Origin: Rhodospirillaceae bacterium
GTDB taxonomy: Bacteria; Pseudomonadota; Alphaproteobacteria; Rhodospirillales; 2-02-FULL-58-16
Assembly: GCA_013349695.1 (NCBI GenBank)
Contig: DUZD01000036.1
Span: forward strand, 1 to 15,773
DNA: 15,773 bases
Direction of reading: 5' to 3'
Of this stretch, positions 6,324 through 15,773 are shown piece by piece. Each line of letters opens with the position of its first letter. Position 1 is the first letter of the stretch. Below the pieces are notes generated by a model, which was given only the letters and a program-made list of their open reading frames with translations, was not told where the DNA came from and searched no databases. The position numbers and the translations under genes are program-made.

Positions 6324-6864
6324 CATGGAACTTGTCGCGAAATTCCCGCAGCCAGTCGAGGCGGGATTCCAGCAGAGCGATGTCGTGGTCCAGCCATTGC
6401 AACAGATAGCCTTCGCTGCCGGCATGGTATTGGCGCAGGTCTTCCAGCCTGGCCAGTTCGTTCTCGCAGACCTCGACCATGTGGCCGGCTTGGCGGCGCT
6501 GTCCCTTCCGGTCCAGCAAGTGCAGGAAATGGAATTTCAAGGCGAAGATGAGCTTGTTCAGCTCCGCCGCCGAAGAGCGGATATTGGCGCTCAAAAGGGT
6601 CCGAAGCTCTTCGCGTCCGTCGTCGGTGATGGCGAGCATGGCGTCGTCTTCCATGCCGATGCCGTCAACGGCCTCGATCAAACCCTCGTACTTCAGCAAT
6701 TCCAGGGAAGGGCCCATGACGTCGAGCGAAGGCCCGATGACGTGGCCGACGAAATGGCGGATGGCGTTGGCGAGAGTCCCATAGTTGACGGGCGCTTGCG
6801 CCAGCGTGCCGAGGGCGCAAAGGCGGACCGCTTCCTTCGGCGTCAGAGTGTTATCGGTATACAT
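6313..6864 (-). CDS. PadR-like winged-helix transcriptional regulator
   Basis: The 183-residue protein has an N-terminal winged helix (about 12-85: TPKEAVRLCALGTLAQAP, then a recognition-helix region and a wing ending LAITDDGREEL). A long helical C-terminal half (95-183) rich in Leu, Arg and Glu is typical of the dimerisation arm of PadR/virulence-activator proteins. Such proteins repress genes in response to small molecules; the ligand here is unknown. It lies downstream of hemA on the same strand but has its own promoter (6900-6928). GGAG seven bases before ATG 6864 supports the start. The stop codon lies in a hairpin-repeat remnant, so the last codons (near HEIR) may have been altered by insertion of that repeat. 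Regulation of hemA is possible but not shown. Confidence 0.7.
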   Translation of the reverse strand: MYTDNTLTPKEAVRLCALGTLAQAPVNYGTLANAIRHFVGHVIGPSLDVMGPSLELLKYEGLIEAVDGIGMEDDAMLAITDDGREELRTLLSANIRSSAAELNKLIFALKFHFLHLLDRKGQRRQAGHMVEVCENELARLEDLRQYHAGSEGYLLQWLDHDIALLESRLDWLREFRDKFHEIR

Positions 6865-6899
6865 CCGCCGGCTCCGCGAAAACCTCTAGAATCACCACT

Positions 6900-6928
6900 A
6901 TTATAAGCAAGTTGCAGGCCCGAGTCCA
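6900..6928 (-). promoter_or_regulatory. Promoter of the PadR-like gene
   Basis: On the minus strand TGGACT (6928-6923) and a perfect TATAAT (6905-6900) are separated by 17 bases. This would start transcription about 30 bases before ATG 6864, in the gap after hemA. Confidence 0.6.
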
Positions 6929-6937
6929 TTATAGGCT

Positions 6938-8152
6938 CTAAGCCGCGGTCTTAAGGCACAACTGTTCCCAGACCGTTTTGGTCGCCGCCAGCAGATGATC
7001 CATGTCGGCGTCCGAGTGCAGCGGCGTCGGCGTGAACCGCAGGCGCTCCGTGCCACGCTCTACCGTCGGGTAGTTGATGGGCTGGACATAGATGCCGTGC
7101 TCGTCCAGGAGCCGGTCGCTGGCTTGCTTGCATTGCACCGGATCGCCGACGATGACGGGAACGATATGGCTGCTTGACGGCATGACCGGGATGCCGGCCT
7201 CGGCGAAGCGCCGTTTCAGCGTCGCCGCCCGCTCTTGATGTTTTTCGCGCAGTTCGTTGTGTTCTTTCAGGTAACGGATGCTGGCCAGGGCGGCGGCGGC
7301 CACCCCCGGCGGCATGGAAGTGGAAAAAATAAAGCCGGAACCGTAAGAGCGGATGAAATCGCACATCGCCGCCGATCCGGCGATGTAACCGCCGACAACG
7401 CCGAAAGCCTTGGCCAGAGTCCCTTGCATGACGCTAACCCGGTGCATCTGGCCATCGCGTTCGGCGATGCCGGCGCCGTGCCGCCCATACATGCCGACCG
7501 CGTGAACCTCGTCGAGGAAGTTCATGGCGTTGTGCCGTTCGCAGACATCGAGGATTTCCTTGAGCGGGGCGATGTCGCCATCCATGGAATAGACGGATTC
7601 GATGGCCACCAGCTTGGCCCGCTCGGGCGGATACTGGCCGAGAAGGCTGTCCAGGTGTTCGACGTTGTTGTGTTTAAAGATTTTTTTCTCGGCTCTCGAA
7701 TGCCGGATGCCCTCGATCATGGAGTTGTGGTTTTCCACGTCGGACAGGATCACGCAGTCCGGAAGCATGGCGCCGAGTGTGGACAGCGCCGTCATGTTGG
7801 CCGTCCAGCCGGAGCCGAACAGAAGCGCCGCCTCCATGCGGTGCAAATCCGCCAGTTCCTTTTCCAAAAGCACGTGATAGTGATTGGTGCCCGAGATATT
7901 GCGGGTGCCGCCGGCGCCGGCGCCGCATTTATCGATGGCTTCGTGCATGGCGGCGAGCACTTCCGGGTGCTGGCCCATGCCCATGTAATCGTTCGAGCAC
8001 CAGACGGTGATATCCTTGATTTCGCCGTCGCGGTAATTCCTCGCCCGTGGAAAATCGCCGGCAGTGCGTTCCAGATCGGCGAAGACGCGGTAGCGGCCTT
8101 CCTTTTTCAGGGCATTGATTTTATCGGCGAAATATTCGTCGTAGTCGATCAT
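6938..8152 (-). CDS. hemA: 5-aminolevulinate synthase
   Basis: The enzyme condenses glycine and succinyl-CoA to 5-aminolevulinate, the first step of tetrapyrrole synthesis by the C4 (Shemin) pathway, in the cytoplasm. From ATG 8152 it has 404 residues, the normal length, beginning MIDYDEYFADKINALKKEGR. The PLP-binding lysine is K248 in TLAKAFG, the same number as in Rhodobacter capsulatus ALAS. The glycine-rich substrate region GAGAGGTRNISGTNHYH is at 78-93, and NFLDEVHAVG (211-220) carries the Asp that contacts the PLP nitrogen. An excellent Shine-Dalgarno GGGGAGGA (8164-8157) lies four bases before this ATG, so the longer reading from 8197 is rejected. The intergenic space to the aminotransferase is AT-rich and contains a palindrome. 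No sign of damage is visible. Confidence 0.97.
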   Translation of the reverse strand: MIDYDEYFADKINALKKEGRYRVFADLERTAGDFPRARNYRDGEIKDITVWCSNDYMGMGQHPEVLAAMHEAIDKCGAGAGGTRNISGTNHYHVLLEKELADLHRMEAALLFGSGWTANMTALSTLGAMLPDCVILSDVENHNSMIEGIRHSRAEKKIFKHNNVEHLDSLLGQYPPERAKLVAIESVYSMDGDIAPLKEILDVCERHNAMNFLDEVHAVGMYGRHGAGIAERDGQMHRVSVMQGTLAKAFGVVGGYIAGSAAMCDFIRSYGSGFIFSTSMPPGVAAAALASIRYLKEHNELREKHQERAATLKRRFAEAGIPVMPSSSHIVPVIVGDPVQCKQASDRLLDEHGIYVQPINYPTVERGTERLRFTPTPLHSDADMDHLLAATKTVWEQLCLKTAA

Positions 8153-8223
8153 CCATTCCTCCCCGGCCGCCAGGTTTCCGGGGGCCGAGACGCTCACCTG
8201 CCTCGGTTCGGCTTATTTTTGCT

Positions 8224-8239
8224 TAATTCTAATGAATTA
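8224..8239. promoter_or_regulatory. Palindrome upstream of hemA
   Basis: TAATTC (8224-8229) and GAATTA (8234-8239) form an inverted repeat with a 4-base spacer in the AT-rich gap before hemA. It lies about 70 bases upstream of the hemA start and is a candidate operator. It does not match the FNR consensus. No regulator is identified. Confidence 0.35.
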
Positions 8240-8292
8240 GGTCTTTACTCCGCAACCTATTTTTCGAATTTTCCGTTCAATGAAAGGGAAGA

Positions 8293-9678
8293 TTATGACA
8301 GCAAACCCCGGCCGGCGGCCCAGTCGGCGGTTTCGTCCAAGGCTTGGCCAAGGCTGTCCAGCATTTCGCCGATTTCATCCGCCGTGATGATCAGCGGCGG
8401 CGCGAAGGCGGCGGTATCGCCGATCACCCGAGTGATCACGCCGTGCTCCTGGAGCTTGTCCGACAAGTAAGGGCCGACACCGTCAGAAGGAGCGAAAGGC
8501 TTCCGGCTTGCCTTGTCCTGAACGATCTCGACTCCGCCGATCAAGCCGACGCCGCGAACCTCGCCGACGAGGGGGTGATCGGCGAAGCGGCGCAGCCCCT
8601 CCCGGAAGCCAGGGCCGACCCGGCGCAGGTGATCAAGGATGTTGCGTTCCTCAAAAATGGCGATCGCTTCCAGGGCCACCGTCGCCGCCACGGGATGGCC
8701 GGAATAGGTGAAACCGTGGCCGAAGATTCCGATTTTTTCGCTTTCCTGGACCATCGCTTGGTAGATGGGTTCGGATACCAGCAGCGCCGAGATCGGCAGA
8801 TAGGCCGACGACAAGGCCTTGGCCGTTGTCATCATGTCGGGCTTGAGGTTGAAGGTCTGGCTCCCCCAAAAGTTGCCGGTACGCCCAAAGCCGCAGATCA
8901 CCTCGTCGACAATGAACAGTATGTCGTATCTTTTCAGCACTTCCTGGATTTTCTCGAAATAGGTGACCGGAGGGACGATCACTCCGCCCGCCCCCATGAC
9001 CGGCTCGGCGAAAAAGGCGGCGACGGTATCCGGTCCTTCGCCGATGATCAATTTTTCAAGATCCTCGGCGCAGCGGCTGGCGAATTCCTCTTCCGTCTCG
9101 CCGTTCTCGGAGAAACGGTAGTAATGGGGGCAACTGGTATGCAAGATGCGGTCAATTGGCAGATCGAAGTCACGGTGATTGTTGGCAAAGCCGGTCAGGC
9201 TGCCGGTGGCGACGGTGACGCCGTGGTAGGCTTTGTGGCGCGATATGATCTTCTTTTTCCGCGGCCGGCCAAGGGCGTTGTTGTAATACCAAATGATTTT
9301 GATGGCGGTGTCGTTGGCCTCGGAACCCGAGTTGGAAAAGATCGCCTTCGACATCGGCACCGGCGCCAAGTCGATCAGTTTCTCGGCGAGGTCGATGGTG
9401 GCGGCGGCAACCTTGCCGCCGAAAGAGTGATAAAAAGGCAGTTGCTCCAGCGCCCGCGTTGCCGCGTCCACCAGCCGTTGCTCGCCGAAGCCGAGAGCCG
9501 TGCACCAAAGTCCGGCCAAGCCTTCGATATAGCCTTTTCCGTTCTCGTCGAAGACGCGTACTCCCTTTCCCCTGGTAATGATCAAGGGCCCGGAGTCTTG
9601 AAATTTCTTGAGGTTGGTGTAGGGGTGCAAGTGGTTAGCGATGTCACGGTCCGACGCCGAGCTGCAAATATTGGTCAT
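8293..9678 (-). CDS. Class III PLP aminotransferase (omega-amino acid/pyruvate type)
   Basis: The 461-residue enzyme belongs to the family that moves the amino group of omega-amino acids, diamines or taurine to pyruvate or similar acceptors. Landmarks are GLWCTALGFGEQRLVDAA (55-73), the phosphate-binding NSGSEANDTA (116-125), YHGVTVATGSLTG (151-163), Asp258 in FIVDEVICGFGRTG, and the Schiff-base Lys287 in TTAKALSSAYLPIS. ATG 9678 follows GAGG and gives the usual N-terminus; TTG 9687 three codons earlier is less likely. The closest characterised relatives include putrescine and beta-alanine aminotransferases, but the substrate cannot be read from sequence. It precedes hemA on the same strand with a 140-base gap. 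A role in aminolevulinate or polyamine metabolism is conceivable but not shown. Confidence 0.9.
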   Translation of the reverse strand: MTNICSSASDRDIANHLHPYTNLKKFQDSGPLIITRGKGVRVFDENGKGYIEGLAGLWCTALGFGEQRLVDAATRALEQLPFYHSFGGKVAAATIDLAEKLIDLAPVPMSKAIFSNSGSEANDTAIKIIWYYNNALGRPRKKKIISRHKAYHGVTVATGSLTGFANNHRDFDLPIDRILHTSCPHYYRFSENGETEEEFASRCAEDLEKLIIGEGPDTVAAFFAEPVMGAGGVIVPPVTYFEKIQEVLKRYDILFIVDEVICGFGRTGNFWGSQTFNLKPDMMTTAKALSSAYLPISALLVSEPIYQAMVQESEKIGIFGHGFTYSGHPVAATVALEAIAIFEERNILDHLRRVGPGFREGLRRFADHPLVGEVRGVGLIGGVEIVQDKASRKPFAPSDGVGPYLSDKLQEHGVITRVIGDTAAFAPPLIITADEIGEMLDSLGQALDETADWAAGRGLLS

Positions 9679-9778
9679 GTGCCTCAAACCTCGTTGCCGG
9701 AATTATCGAAGGAGCGCCCCTACCTTGGCGAAGGCCGGCCGCCGCTTCAATGGCTTTATCTTGGCGTCGCGCCGGAGA

Positions 9779-11251
9779 CTATTCCGCCCATACGGACAGG
9801 GTTTCTTCCCGCCGCCGGATTTCCACCACCCGATGGTTGTTGGTATCGGCCAAAAGCAGGCGGCCGTTGCCGTCGGCGGCGACACCCGCCGGCTCGCTCA
9901 CCGTCAGACAACTGTTATCGGCGCAGGTGAAGCGGTTCTCGCCTAAATCATTGACCTGGCGGTTGTTAAAGGAGAGGACGCGAAGGCGGTTGTTGTAGCT
10001 GTCGGCGACCACCAGGGCGCCCTCGATCCAGGCCAGGCCCAGGGGATGCTGCAAGCGGGCCGTTTCGAAAGGGCCGTTAATGGCGCCAAAATCGAATAGC
10101 CCGGTGCCGACCAGGGTGTCGACACGGGACGGCGACTTGAGGTTAAGGGCGCGGACCGATGAGGTTTCGCTGTCGGCGAAATAAAGAGTTCCGGCTTTTC
10201 CGTCGAGGGCGAGGCCACTGGGTTGGGCCAGGAGCGCCTCCATGGACGGGCCGTCGATGATGTCCTCGCCGCTGGTCCCGGCGAGGGAACGGACTTGATT
10301 CGATGCCAAATCGAGTTCGCCCAATTGGTGGGTCCCGGCATTGGCGAAGAACAGACGCTCCCCGGCGAGCTCAAGGTCCCAGACCGAAGCCAGCGCGGCC
10401 TCGCTACCGGGCTCCGGCCCGCCAAGCGCCATGCCGCGCTCGCCGGTTCCGGCGAGGGTAACGATTTCATCCTTTTCCAGGTCGATCAGGCGGATGGCGT
10501 GATTGCCCGTGTCGGCGACATAGATGACGCCGGCGCCGCAGATCAGGCCTTGCGGGTTGTGAAAGGCGCTGTTGGCTGCATCGCTGTCGATGAAACCCGC
10601 CTCGCCGCCGCCGAAGCGCCTGACTTCGCAACCGTCGTCGTCGAGGACGACGACCTGATGGTGGCCGCTGTCGGCAACCGCCCAAAGCTTGCCGTCGCCG
10701 GCTCCGCGAAGCGGTTTGATTTTGCCGGGAAAGCGCAACAGGCCGTCGGTTTTGGGTGGCCGGCGCAAAGCCAGGCGTTTCGGCGCCATCATGCCTTTGC
10801 CCTTCCAGTCGCCGATCATTTTGCCGATCCCCCTGGTCAGGGGCAGGCGATCGGGTTCCCCGGGAACGCTGCCGATAATCATGCCGTCGGGCGAGAGGAA
10901 CAGCAAGGTCGGCCAGGCGCGCACGCTATAGGCCCGCCACAGGGTCATTTCTGGATCATGAACGACCGGGTGGCGAATGTCGTAGCGGGCGATGGCCTGG
11001 GCGACGTTGGCGGCGTCCCGCTCGGCCTCGAACTTGGGCGAGTGGATGCCGATGACCACCACTTCCTCGGGGAACGTCTCCTCGATCACCTTGAGGGTGG
11101 ACAGGACGTGCATGCAGTTAATGCAGCAGAAGGTCCAGAAATCCAGAATCACCAAGCGGCCGCGGAGGTCCTCGAGGGAAAGCGGACGCTCCACGTTGAA
11201 CCAGCGCAAGCGGTTTCCCGTCAAATCCGGGGCATGACTCAGACCGAACAT
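9779..11251 (-). CDS. NHLRC2-like protein: thioredoxin-fold domain plus NHL beta-propeller
   Basis: The 490-residue protein has two parts. Residues 20-150 form a thioredoxin/TlpA-like fold with the distinctive WTFCCINCMHV motif (Cys42, Cys43 and Cys46; CxxC is Cys43-Ile-Asn-Cys46) and a later WPTLLF segment at the cis-Pro position. Residues 175-490 hold repeated NHL blades (ADSGHHQVVVL, VADTGNHAIRLI, ADSYNNRLRVL, ADTNNHRVVEI), forming a six-bladed propeller. This arrangement matches the bacterial homologues of human NHLRC2, whose biochemical role is uncertain. There is no signal peptide, so it is probably cytoplasmic. It lies 86 bases after the transporter permease and 100 bases before the aminotransferase, on the same strand. 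The start ATG 11251 fits homologue N-termini although the Shine-Dalgarno is weak. Confidence 0.9.
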   Translation of the reverse strand: MFGLSHAPDLTGNRLRWFNVERPLSLEDLRGRLVILDFWTFCCINCMHVLSTLKVIEETFPEEVVVIGIHSPKFEAERDAANVAQAIARYDIRHPVVHDPEMTLWRAYSVRAWPTLLFLSPDGMIIGSVPGEPDRLPLTRGIGKMIGDWKGKGMMAPKRLALRRPPKTDGLLRFPGKIKPLRGAGDGKLWAVADSGHHQVVVLDDDGCEVRRFGGGEAGFIDSDAANSAFHNPQGLICGAGVIYVADTGNHAIRLIDLEKDEIVTLAGTGERGMALGGPEPGSEAALASVWDLELAGERLFFANAGTHQLGELDLASNQVRSLAGTSGEDIIDGPSMEALLAQPSGLALDGKAGTLYFADSETSSVRALNLKSPSRVDTLVGTGLFDFGAINGPFETARLQHPLGLAWIEGALVVADSYNNRLRVLSFNNRQVNDLGENRFTCADNSCLTVSEPAGVAADGNGRLLLADTNNHRVVEIRRREETLSVWAE

Positions 11252-11337
11252 GACAGCATGCTTTTCATTTCCCCGCCTTCCACCGGATTCGCTCCGTTAC
11301 AGATTGGAACTGGGCGCCGACAATTCCAGAGGCGGCG

Positions 11338-12255
11338 TCAATCCGTGGCCTTCGGATCGAGGGCGTCCTGCAGGCCGTCGCCTAGAAAATTAAGGGCGAT
11401 GACGGTGATGAAAATGAGCATGCCCGGCCACATCGCCAGTCCCGGCGCCGTCCAGATCAGCTCCTGGGCGTTGGTCAAGAGATTTCCCCAGCTGGGGATC
11501 GGTGGCTGGATGCCGAGGCCCAAAAAACTCAATACCGATTCCAGCAGGATGACGTTTCCCACCGACAGCGTCGTCGCGACGATCACCGGCGAAATCAGGT
11601 TGGGCAGGATATGCACGGTCATGATCCTGAAACCGCCGGCGCCGTAGCCGCGCGCCGAGAGCACGAAATCGCGTTCGCGTATCGTCAACGCCGCGCCGCG
11701 CACCAGCCGCGCCACCGTCGTCCAGCCGACGAGGGCGACGATGGCGATGATCCGGTAAAGGCTGACGTATTGCGATTGCACCAACGACGGCGGCAAGCCC
11801 AGTTTATCCAGGTCCACCGCCGCCAGGACGATCAGCAGCGGCAGCAGCGGCAGGGCGATGACGCTGTCGGTGAAGCGCATCAGCAGCGCGTCCAGGCGGC
11901 CGCCGTAAAAGCCCGCCAAGAGACCGATGGCGGTGCCGATCAGCGCCGCCACGACGGTCGCCGTCAGCCCCACCAGGAGGGATATCCGGCCGCCATACAG
12001 GAGGCGGATGAAAAGATCCCGTCCCAGTTCGTCGGTACCCAGGGGATGGGCGGCCGAGGACGGAGCGAAGCGGTTCAGCAGGTCCACCGCTTCCCAGTCC
12101 AGCCCGAGGATCGTGGCGATCAATGGCGCCGTCGCCGCAAGCGACGCCAACACCGCCAGCACGACGGCGCCGGCGATGGCCAGCCGGTGACGGCGGAAAC
12201 GCTTCAACGCCAAGGCCATCATGCTCTCGGCCGTATCGGCCATCGGTCCTCTCAT
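11338..12255 (-). CDS. ABC transporter permease, DppC/OppC type
   Basis: The 305-residue membrane protein has a cytoplasmic N-terminus, a first helix at about 25-48, the periplasmic loop with HPLGTDELGRDLFIRLLYGGR typical of DppC-class permeases, and then the core transmembrane block. The EAA-loop region reads SARGYGAGGFRIMTVHILPN, which contacts the ATPases. It ends GLQDALDPKATD, the standard terminus of this subunit. The start ATG 12255 overlaps the stop of the upstream permease (ATGA) with GAGGA ten bases before it. ATG 12243 is an alternative. It pairs with the DppB-type permease to form the transmembrane channel. Confidence 0.93.
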   Translation of the reverse strand: MRGPMADTAESMMALALKRFRRHRLAIAGAVVLAVLASLAATAPLIATILGLDWEAVDLLNRFAPSSAAHPLGTDELGRDLFIRLLYGGRISLLVGLTATVVAALIGTAIGLLAGFYGGRLDALLMRFTDSVIALPLLPLLIVLAAVDLDKLGLPPSLVQSQYVSLYRIIAIVALVGWTTVARLVRGAALTIRERDFVLSARGYGAGGFRIMTVHILPNLISPVIVATTLSVGNVILLESVLSFLGLGIQPPIPSWGNLLTNAQELIWTAPGLAMWPGMLIFITVIALNFLGDGLQDALDPKATD

Positions 12256-13201
12256 CGGTATGAAATCCTCGGATCCAACCAGGCATAGGCGAGGTCGGCC
12301 AACAGGTTGCCGATCAGGATCAGCAAGGTGACGAACAGCAGCGCCACCAGGGCCAGATTGTAGTCGTTGCCCATGATGGCATCGAAGATCAGCTTGCCCA
12401 TGCCGGGATAGGCGAAAACCGTCTCGGTGATGAGCGCGCCGGAGAACAGAAATCCGAAATCGAGGGAGACGATGGTCACCACCGGGATCAACGCGTTGCG
12501 AAGGGCGTGTCCGAGCACCACACGGGCTGGGCCGGCGCCCTTGGCGCGGGCGGTGCGGATATAGTCCTGGCGCAGGGCCTCGATCATGGCGGCGCGCATG
12601 TATCGGGTATGGCCGCCAACGCTGGCGATGGTGAGGTTGGCCACCGGCAGGACCAGGTATTTGGCCTGATCCCAAAAACCATCGCCGCCCAAGGCGGCGA
12701 CGCCGCCGGCCGGCAGGACGCCGAGAAAGACTGAAAAGACGATGATCAGCAACAACGCCAACCAGAAGGCCGGCAGCGAGATGCCGGCGAAGGCCAGCAA
12801 ATTGATGGTGTAATCGGTTTTGGAATAAGGCCTTATGGCGGCGGCCATGCCGGCCGGCAGGCCGATCAGAAGCGACAGGAACAAGGTTATTCCCAGCAAC
12901 CGGACGGTGTTGGCCAGCGCCGGCAACAGGGCCTCGGGCACCGGTTTCGCGTACAAGCGGGAAAAGCCGAAGTCGCCGCCGACCGCCGCTCCAAGCCAGT
13001 TCAGATAACGCTCGGTGATGGGTTTGTCGAGGCCGTAAAGGGCGCGCAACCTGGCCGCGTCCTCGGAGGTGATTTTCGGATCGGCGCTGATCATCAAGTC
13101 GATGGGATCGCCCGGCATCAACCCCATCAGCCAGTAGATGACGAAGGACATCAAGAAGAGCACGACAAGGGATTGCAAAAGGCGATGCAGCAGAAAACGG
13201 C

Positions 13202-13205
<4 letters not shown>
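12252..13205 (-). CDS. ABC transporter permease, DppB/OppB type
   Basis: The 317-residue membrane protein opens with the class signature MSRFLLHRLLQSLVVLFLMS, followed by the PGDP motif (31-34) in the first periplasmic loop. It has six predicted helices in all. The ATPase-contacting EAA loop is DYIRTARAKGAGPARVVLGH. The C-terminus ends AYAWLDPRISYR, as is usual for DppB. ATGA overlaps join it to the ATPase gene before it and the permease gene after it. The full length and intact motifs indicate a working subunit. Confidence 0.94.
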
Positions 13206-14178
<973 letters not shown>

Positions 14179-14182
<4 letters not shown>

Positions 14183-15177
14183 GGCGCCGCCTTCCAGCAG
14201 GCCACCCGCCGGCGCTCGCCGGCGGCCGCCAAGGTGGGCTCGGAAGCACCGCATTCATCGTCGGCCAGCGGGCAGCGGTCGGAGAACCGGCAGCCCCGGG
14301 GCAGCGCCCCGAGGTCGGGGACCTGGCCGGCGATGGCGGGAAGTCTTGGCAGGCGCGGACCGGTGCCGGGCAGGGTTTCGATCAAGCCCTGGGTGTAGGG
14401 ATGAAGGGGACGCTCGAACAGCTCGCCCGCCGGCGCCCGTTCGACGATGGCGCCGGCGTACATCACCGCGACCTCGTCGGCGATCTCGGAGATCACCCCC
14501 AGGTCGTGGCTGATGAACAGGATGGCCAGGCCCAGATCCCTCTGCATGGCCATCATCAGGTCGAGGATCTGGGCCTGGGTGGTGACGTCGAGCGCCGTCG
14601 TCGGCTCGTCGGCGATCAACACCTCCGGGCGGCAGATCAGCGCCATGGCGATCATCGCCCGCTGGCGCATGCCGCCCGAGAGCTGGTGCGGATAGTCGCC
14701 GGCGCGAGCGTCGGCGTCGGCGATGCCGACCCTGGCCAGCATTTCGACGGCGGCCTTCCAGGCCTCGGGCCTGGACGTTCGGCGGTGGATGCGAAGCGCC
14801 TCGGCGACCTGCGAGCCGATGCTGAAAACCGGGTTCAGGGCCGTCATCGGCTCCTGGAAGATCATCGAGACGCGGGCACCGCGGATGTCTTCCATGCGCC
14901 GTTCCGGCAAGCTCGCAAGATCATCGCCGTTAAAAAGGATTTGGCCGCCGATGATAAGCCCCGGCGGCGGCACCAGACCCAGGATGGCGAGCGCCGAGAT
15001 CGACTTGCCGCAGCCCGATTCGCCGACCAGACCCAACGTCCGCCCGGCCGGCACCGCGAACGAGACCTTGTCGGCCGCCTTCAAAGGGCCGGCGTCGGTG
15101 GCGAAGACGACTTCGAGGCCGCGGACTTCGAGGGCGGCGGCGGTGGGGTCTTGCGAGGTTTCAATCGCTTCGAGCAT
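14179..15177 (-). CDS. ABC transporter ATPase, DppD/OppD type
   Basis: The 332-residue ATPase has Walker A GESGCGKS (52-59), Q-loop FQEPMTALNP (Gln108), signature LSGGMRQR (166-173), Walker B VLIADE (186-191) and His224 in FISHD. The C-terminal extension has GCRFSDRCPLADDEC and a final Cys in VACW, the usual four-Cys pattern. ATG 15177 matches family N-termini, but no purine-rich Shine-Dalgarno precedes it; the sequence before it reads CGGTCCTCCC on the minus strand. It is the first gene of the four-gene unit (ATPase, ATPase, permease, permease). Such systems need a periplasmic binding protein, usually encoded first, and none is present. An IS630 remnant starts about 160 bases upstream. Confidence 0.93.
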
Positions 15178-15339
15178 GGGAGGACCGATTATCCGCGAAC
15201 GGACCCCGAAATTCACCTGCAAGTCACGAAGAGGCAAGGAAATTCATCAAAATACCAGGGCCGCGGAGGTTCGCGGAGGAGGGATCAAGGTAAAACGGAG
15301 ACAGAGTTGGCGTCCGCGAATTTTCCGCGAAAGGCCGAT

Positions 15340-15522
15340 CCTCCGGCGGTCGCCCCCCATCTTCGCCGGCGCAACGCTGCCCGTCTAGCGCCATCGCTTA
15401 TGGATATTACTCACCGCCCTCGGGCTCACCCCAAAACGCGCCGCAACCGTGCGAATGCCTCCATCGGCGTCAACCGCCTCGACAATCCGCTCATGCAAAT
15501 CCAATGACAATGGTTTGGCCAT
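15340..15522 (-). pseudogene. IS630-family transposase, N-terminal remnant with internal stop
   Basis: On the minus strand ATG 15522, preceded by GAGGA at a 7-base spacing, begins MAKPLSLDLHERIVEAVDA and continues into a helix-turn-helix (RTVAARFGVSPRAVSNIHKRW), the DNA-binding start of IS630 transposases. After 45 residues there is a TAG (15387-15385). The same frame then continues TGSVAPAKMGGDRRR, again IS630-like, so the TAG is a nonsense change (CAG to TAG is the simplest). Homology fades near 15340 and the DDE catalytic part is absent. It is a dead fragment. Confidence 0.8.
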
Positions 15523-15584
15523 GGCACCATCCTCATAACAAAAACTGCCATGAATTTTCTCTCAAACCAGGTGCTCTAAATTAT

Positions 15585-15656
15585 CTGTCGGCCCACCTCT
15601 GGGTGCCGGCGGGGAGGGCGAAAAATTGCGAACGGACGAAAAATTAGCGCCGACAG
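15585..15656. repeat. Inverted repeat upstream of the IS630 remnant
   Basis: CTGTCGGC (15585-15592) and GCCGACAG (15649-15656) are inverted around 56 bases that also contain two similar GAAAAATT-type stretches (15620-15626 and 15639-15645). This may be an end region of the IS630 element or separate insertion debris. 15523-15676 holds no gene. Confidence 0.35.
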
Positions 15657-15676
15657 TGTCCGGCGGTGTTTGCCGA

Positions 15677-15773
15677 TCACCCGTGCTTCACGGAATAGGC
15701 CGTCTCCCAGGCCTCGCCGAGCTGGATAAGTGTCTCGTCACTCAGCACCTCTTCGGCCAAGGCATAGAGTTTT
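15677..15773 (-). CDS. C-terminal end of an unidentified gene (cut by window edge)
   Basis: The minus-strand frame entering at 15772 reads KLYALAEEVLSDETLIQLGE and ends WETAYSVKHG at TGA 15679-15677. Its helical, amphipathic composition and GC-rich third positions look coding. With 31 residues I cannot name a family. It could belong to an unrelated gene upstream of the IS remnant. Confidence 0.45.
   Translation of the reverse strand, partial: KLYALAEEVLSDETLIQLGEAWETAYSVKHG

Noticed and set aside
8344..11647. Long plus-strand ORFs opposite the aminotransferase and NHLRC2-like gene
   Set aside because: They are mirror frames of high-GC genes. The minus strand carries full-length families with active-site residues.

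Overview
The window looks like the chromosome of an alphaproteobacterium, probably Rhodospirillales-like. The main reasons are a C4-pathway 5-aminolevulinate synthase (HemA) whose PLP lysine falls at residue 248 as in Rhodobacter-type enzymes, high GC with GC-rich third positions, and proteobacterial gene families throughout. The assignment is inference from gene content only.

Layout. (1) 1-1941, plus strand: a decayed lipid-polyketide operon. A possible broken small ORF is followed by a type III polyketide synthase and an overlapping isoprenylcysteine-methyltransferase-like gene. Each of the last two carries one in-frame stop where the family has Trp or Gln. (2) 2128-2739: an Hpt phosphotransfer protein with its own candidate promoter. 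(3) 2800-3069: a 270-nt non-coding element closed by a 37-bp terminal stem and folded inside into further hairpins, either a MITE or a structured RNA. (4) 3195-4105: an AT-rich regulatory region and an outer-membrane beta-barrel protein. (5) 4163-4978: an alpha/beta-hydrolase lipoprotein broken by two frame changes. (6) 4955-6323: an accessory island. A low-GC (about 47%) three- or four-helix membrane protein gene lies between two nearly identical 85-nt hairpin repeats. The second hairpin is split exactly by a 503-bp group II intron that has lost nearly all of its reverse transcriptase but keeps its ends, domain V and domain VI.

(7) 6313-15177, all minus strand. In transcription order it holds a Dpp/Opp-type ABC transporter (two ATPases, two permeases, all joined by ATGA overlaps), an NHLRC2-like thioredoxin/NHL protein, a class III aminotransferase, hemA, and a PadR-like regulator with its own TATAAT promoter. 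No substrate-binding protein is present. (8) 15340-15773: a broken IS630-family transposase start and the tail of an unidentified gene at the edge.

How the parts work together. HemA makes 5-aminolevulinate, and Dpp-type transporters are known to import aminolevulinate and peptides, so a link between the transporter and tetrapyrrole precursor supply is possible but unproven. The rest of the window is marked by decay: at least four genes are disrupted, and the premature stops all fit C:G to T:A changes. The most unusual items are the hairpin-flanked low-GC gene with the mini-intron inserted in one hairpin arm, and the 270-nt element.
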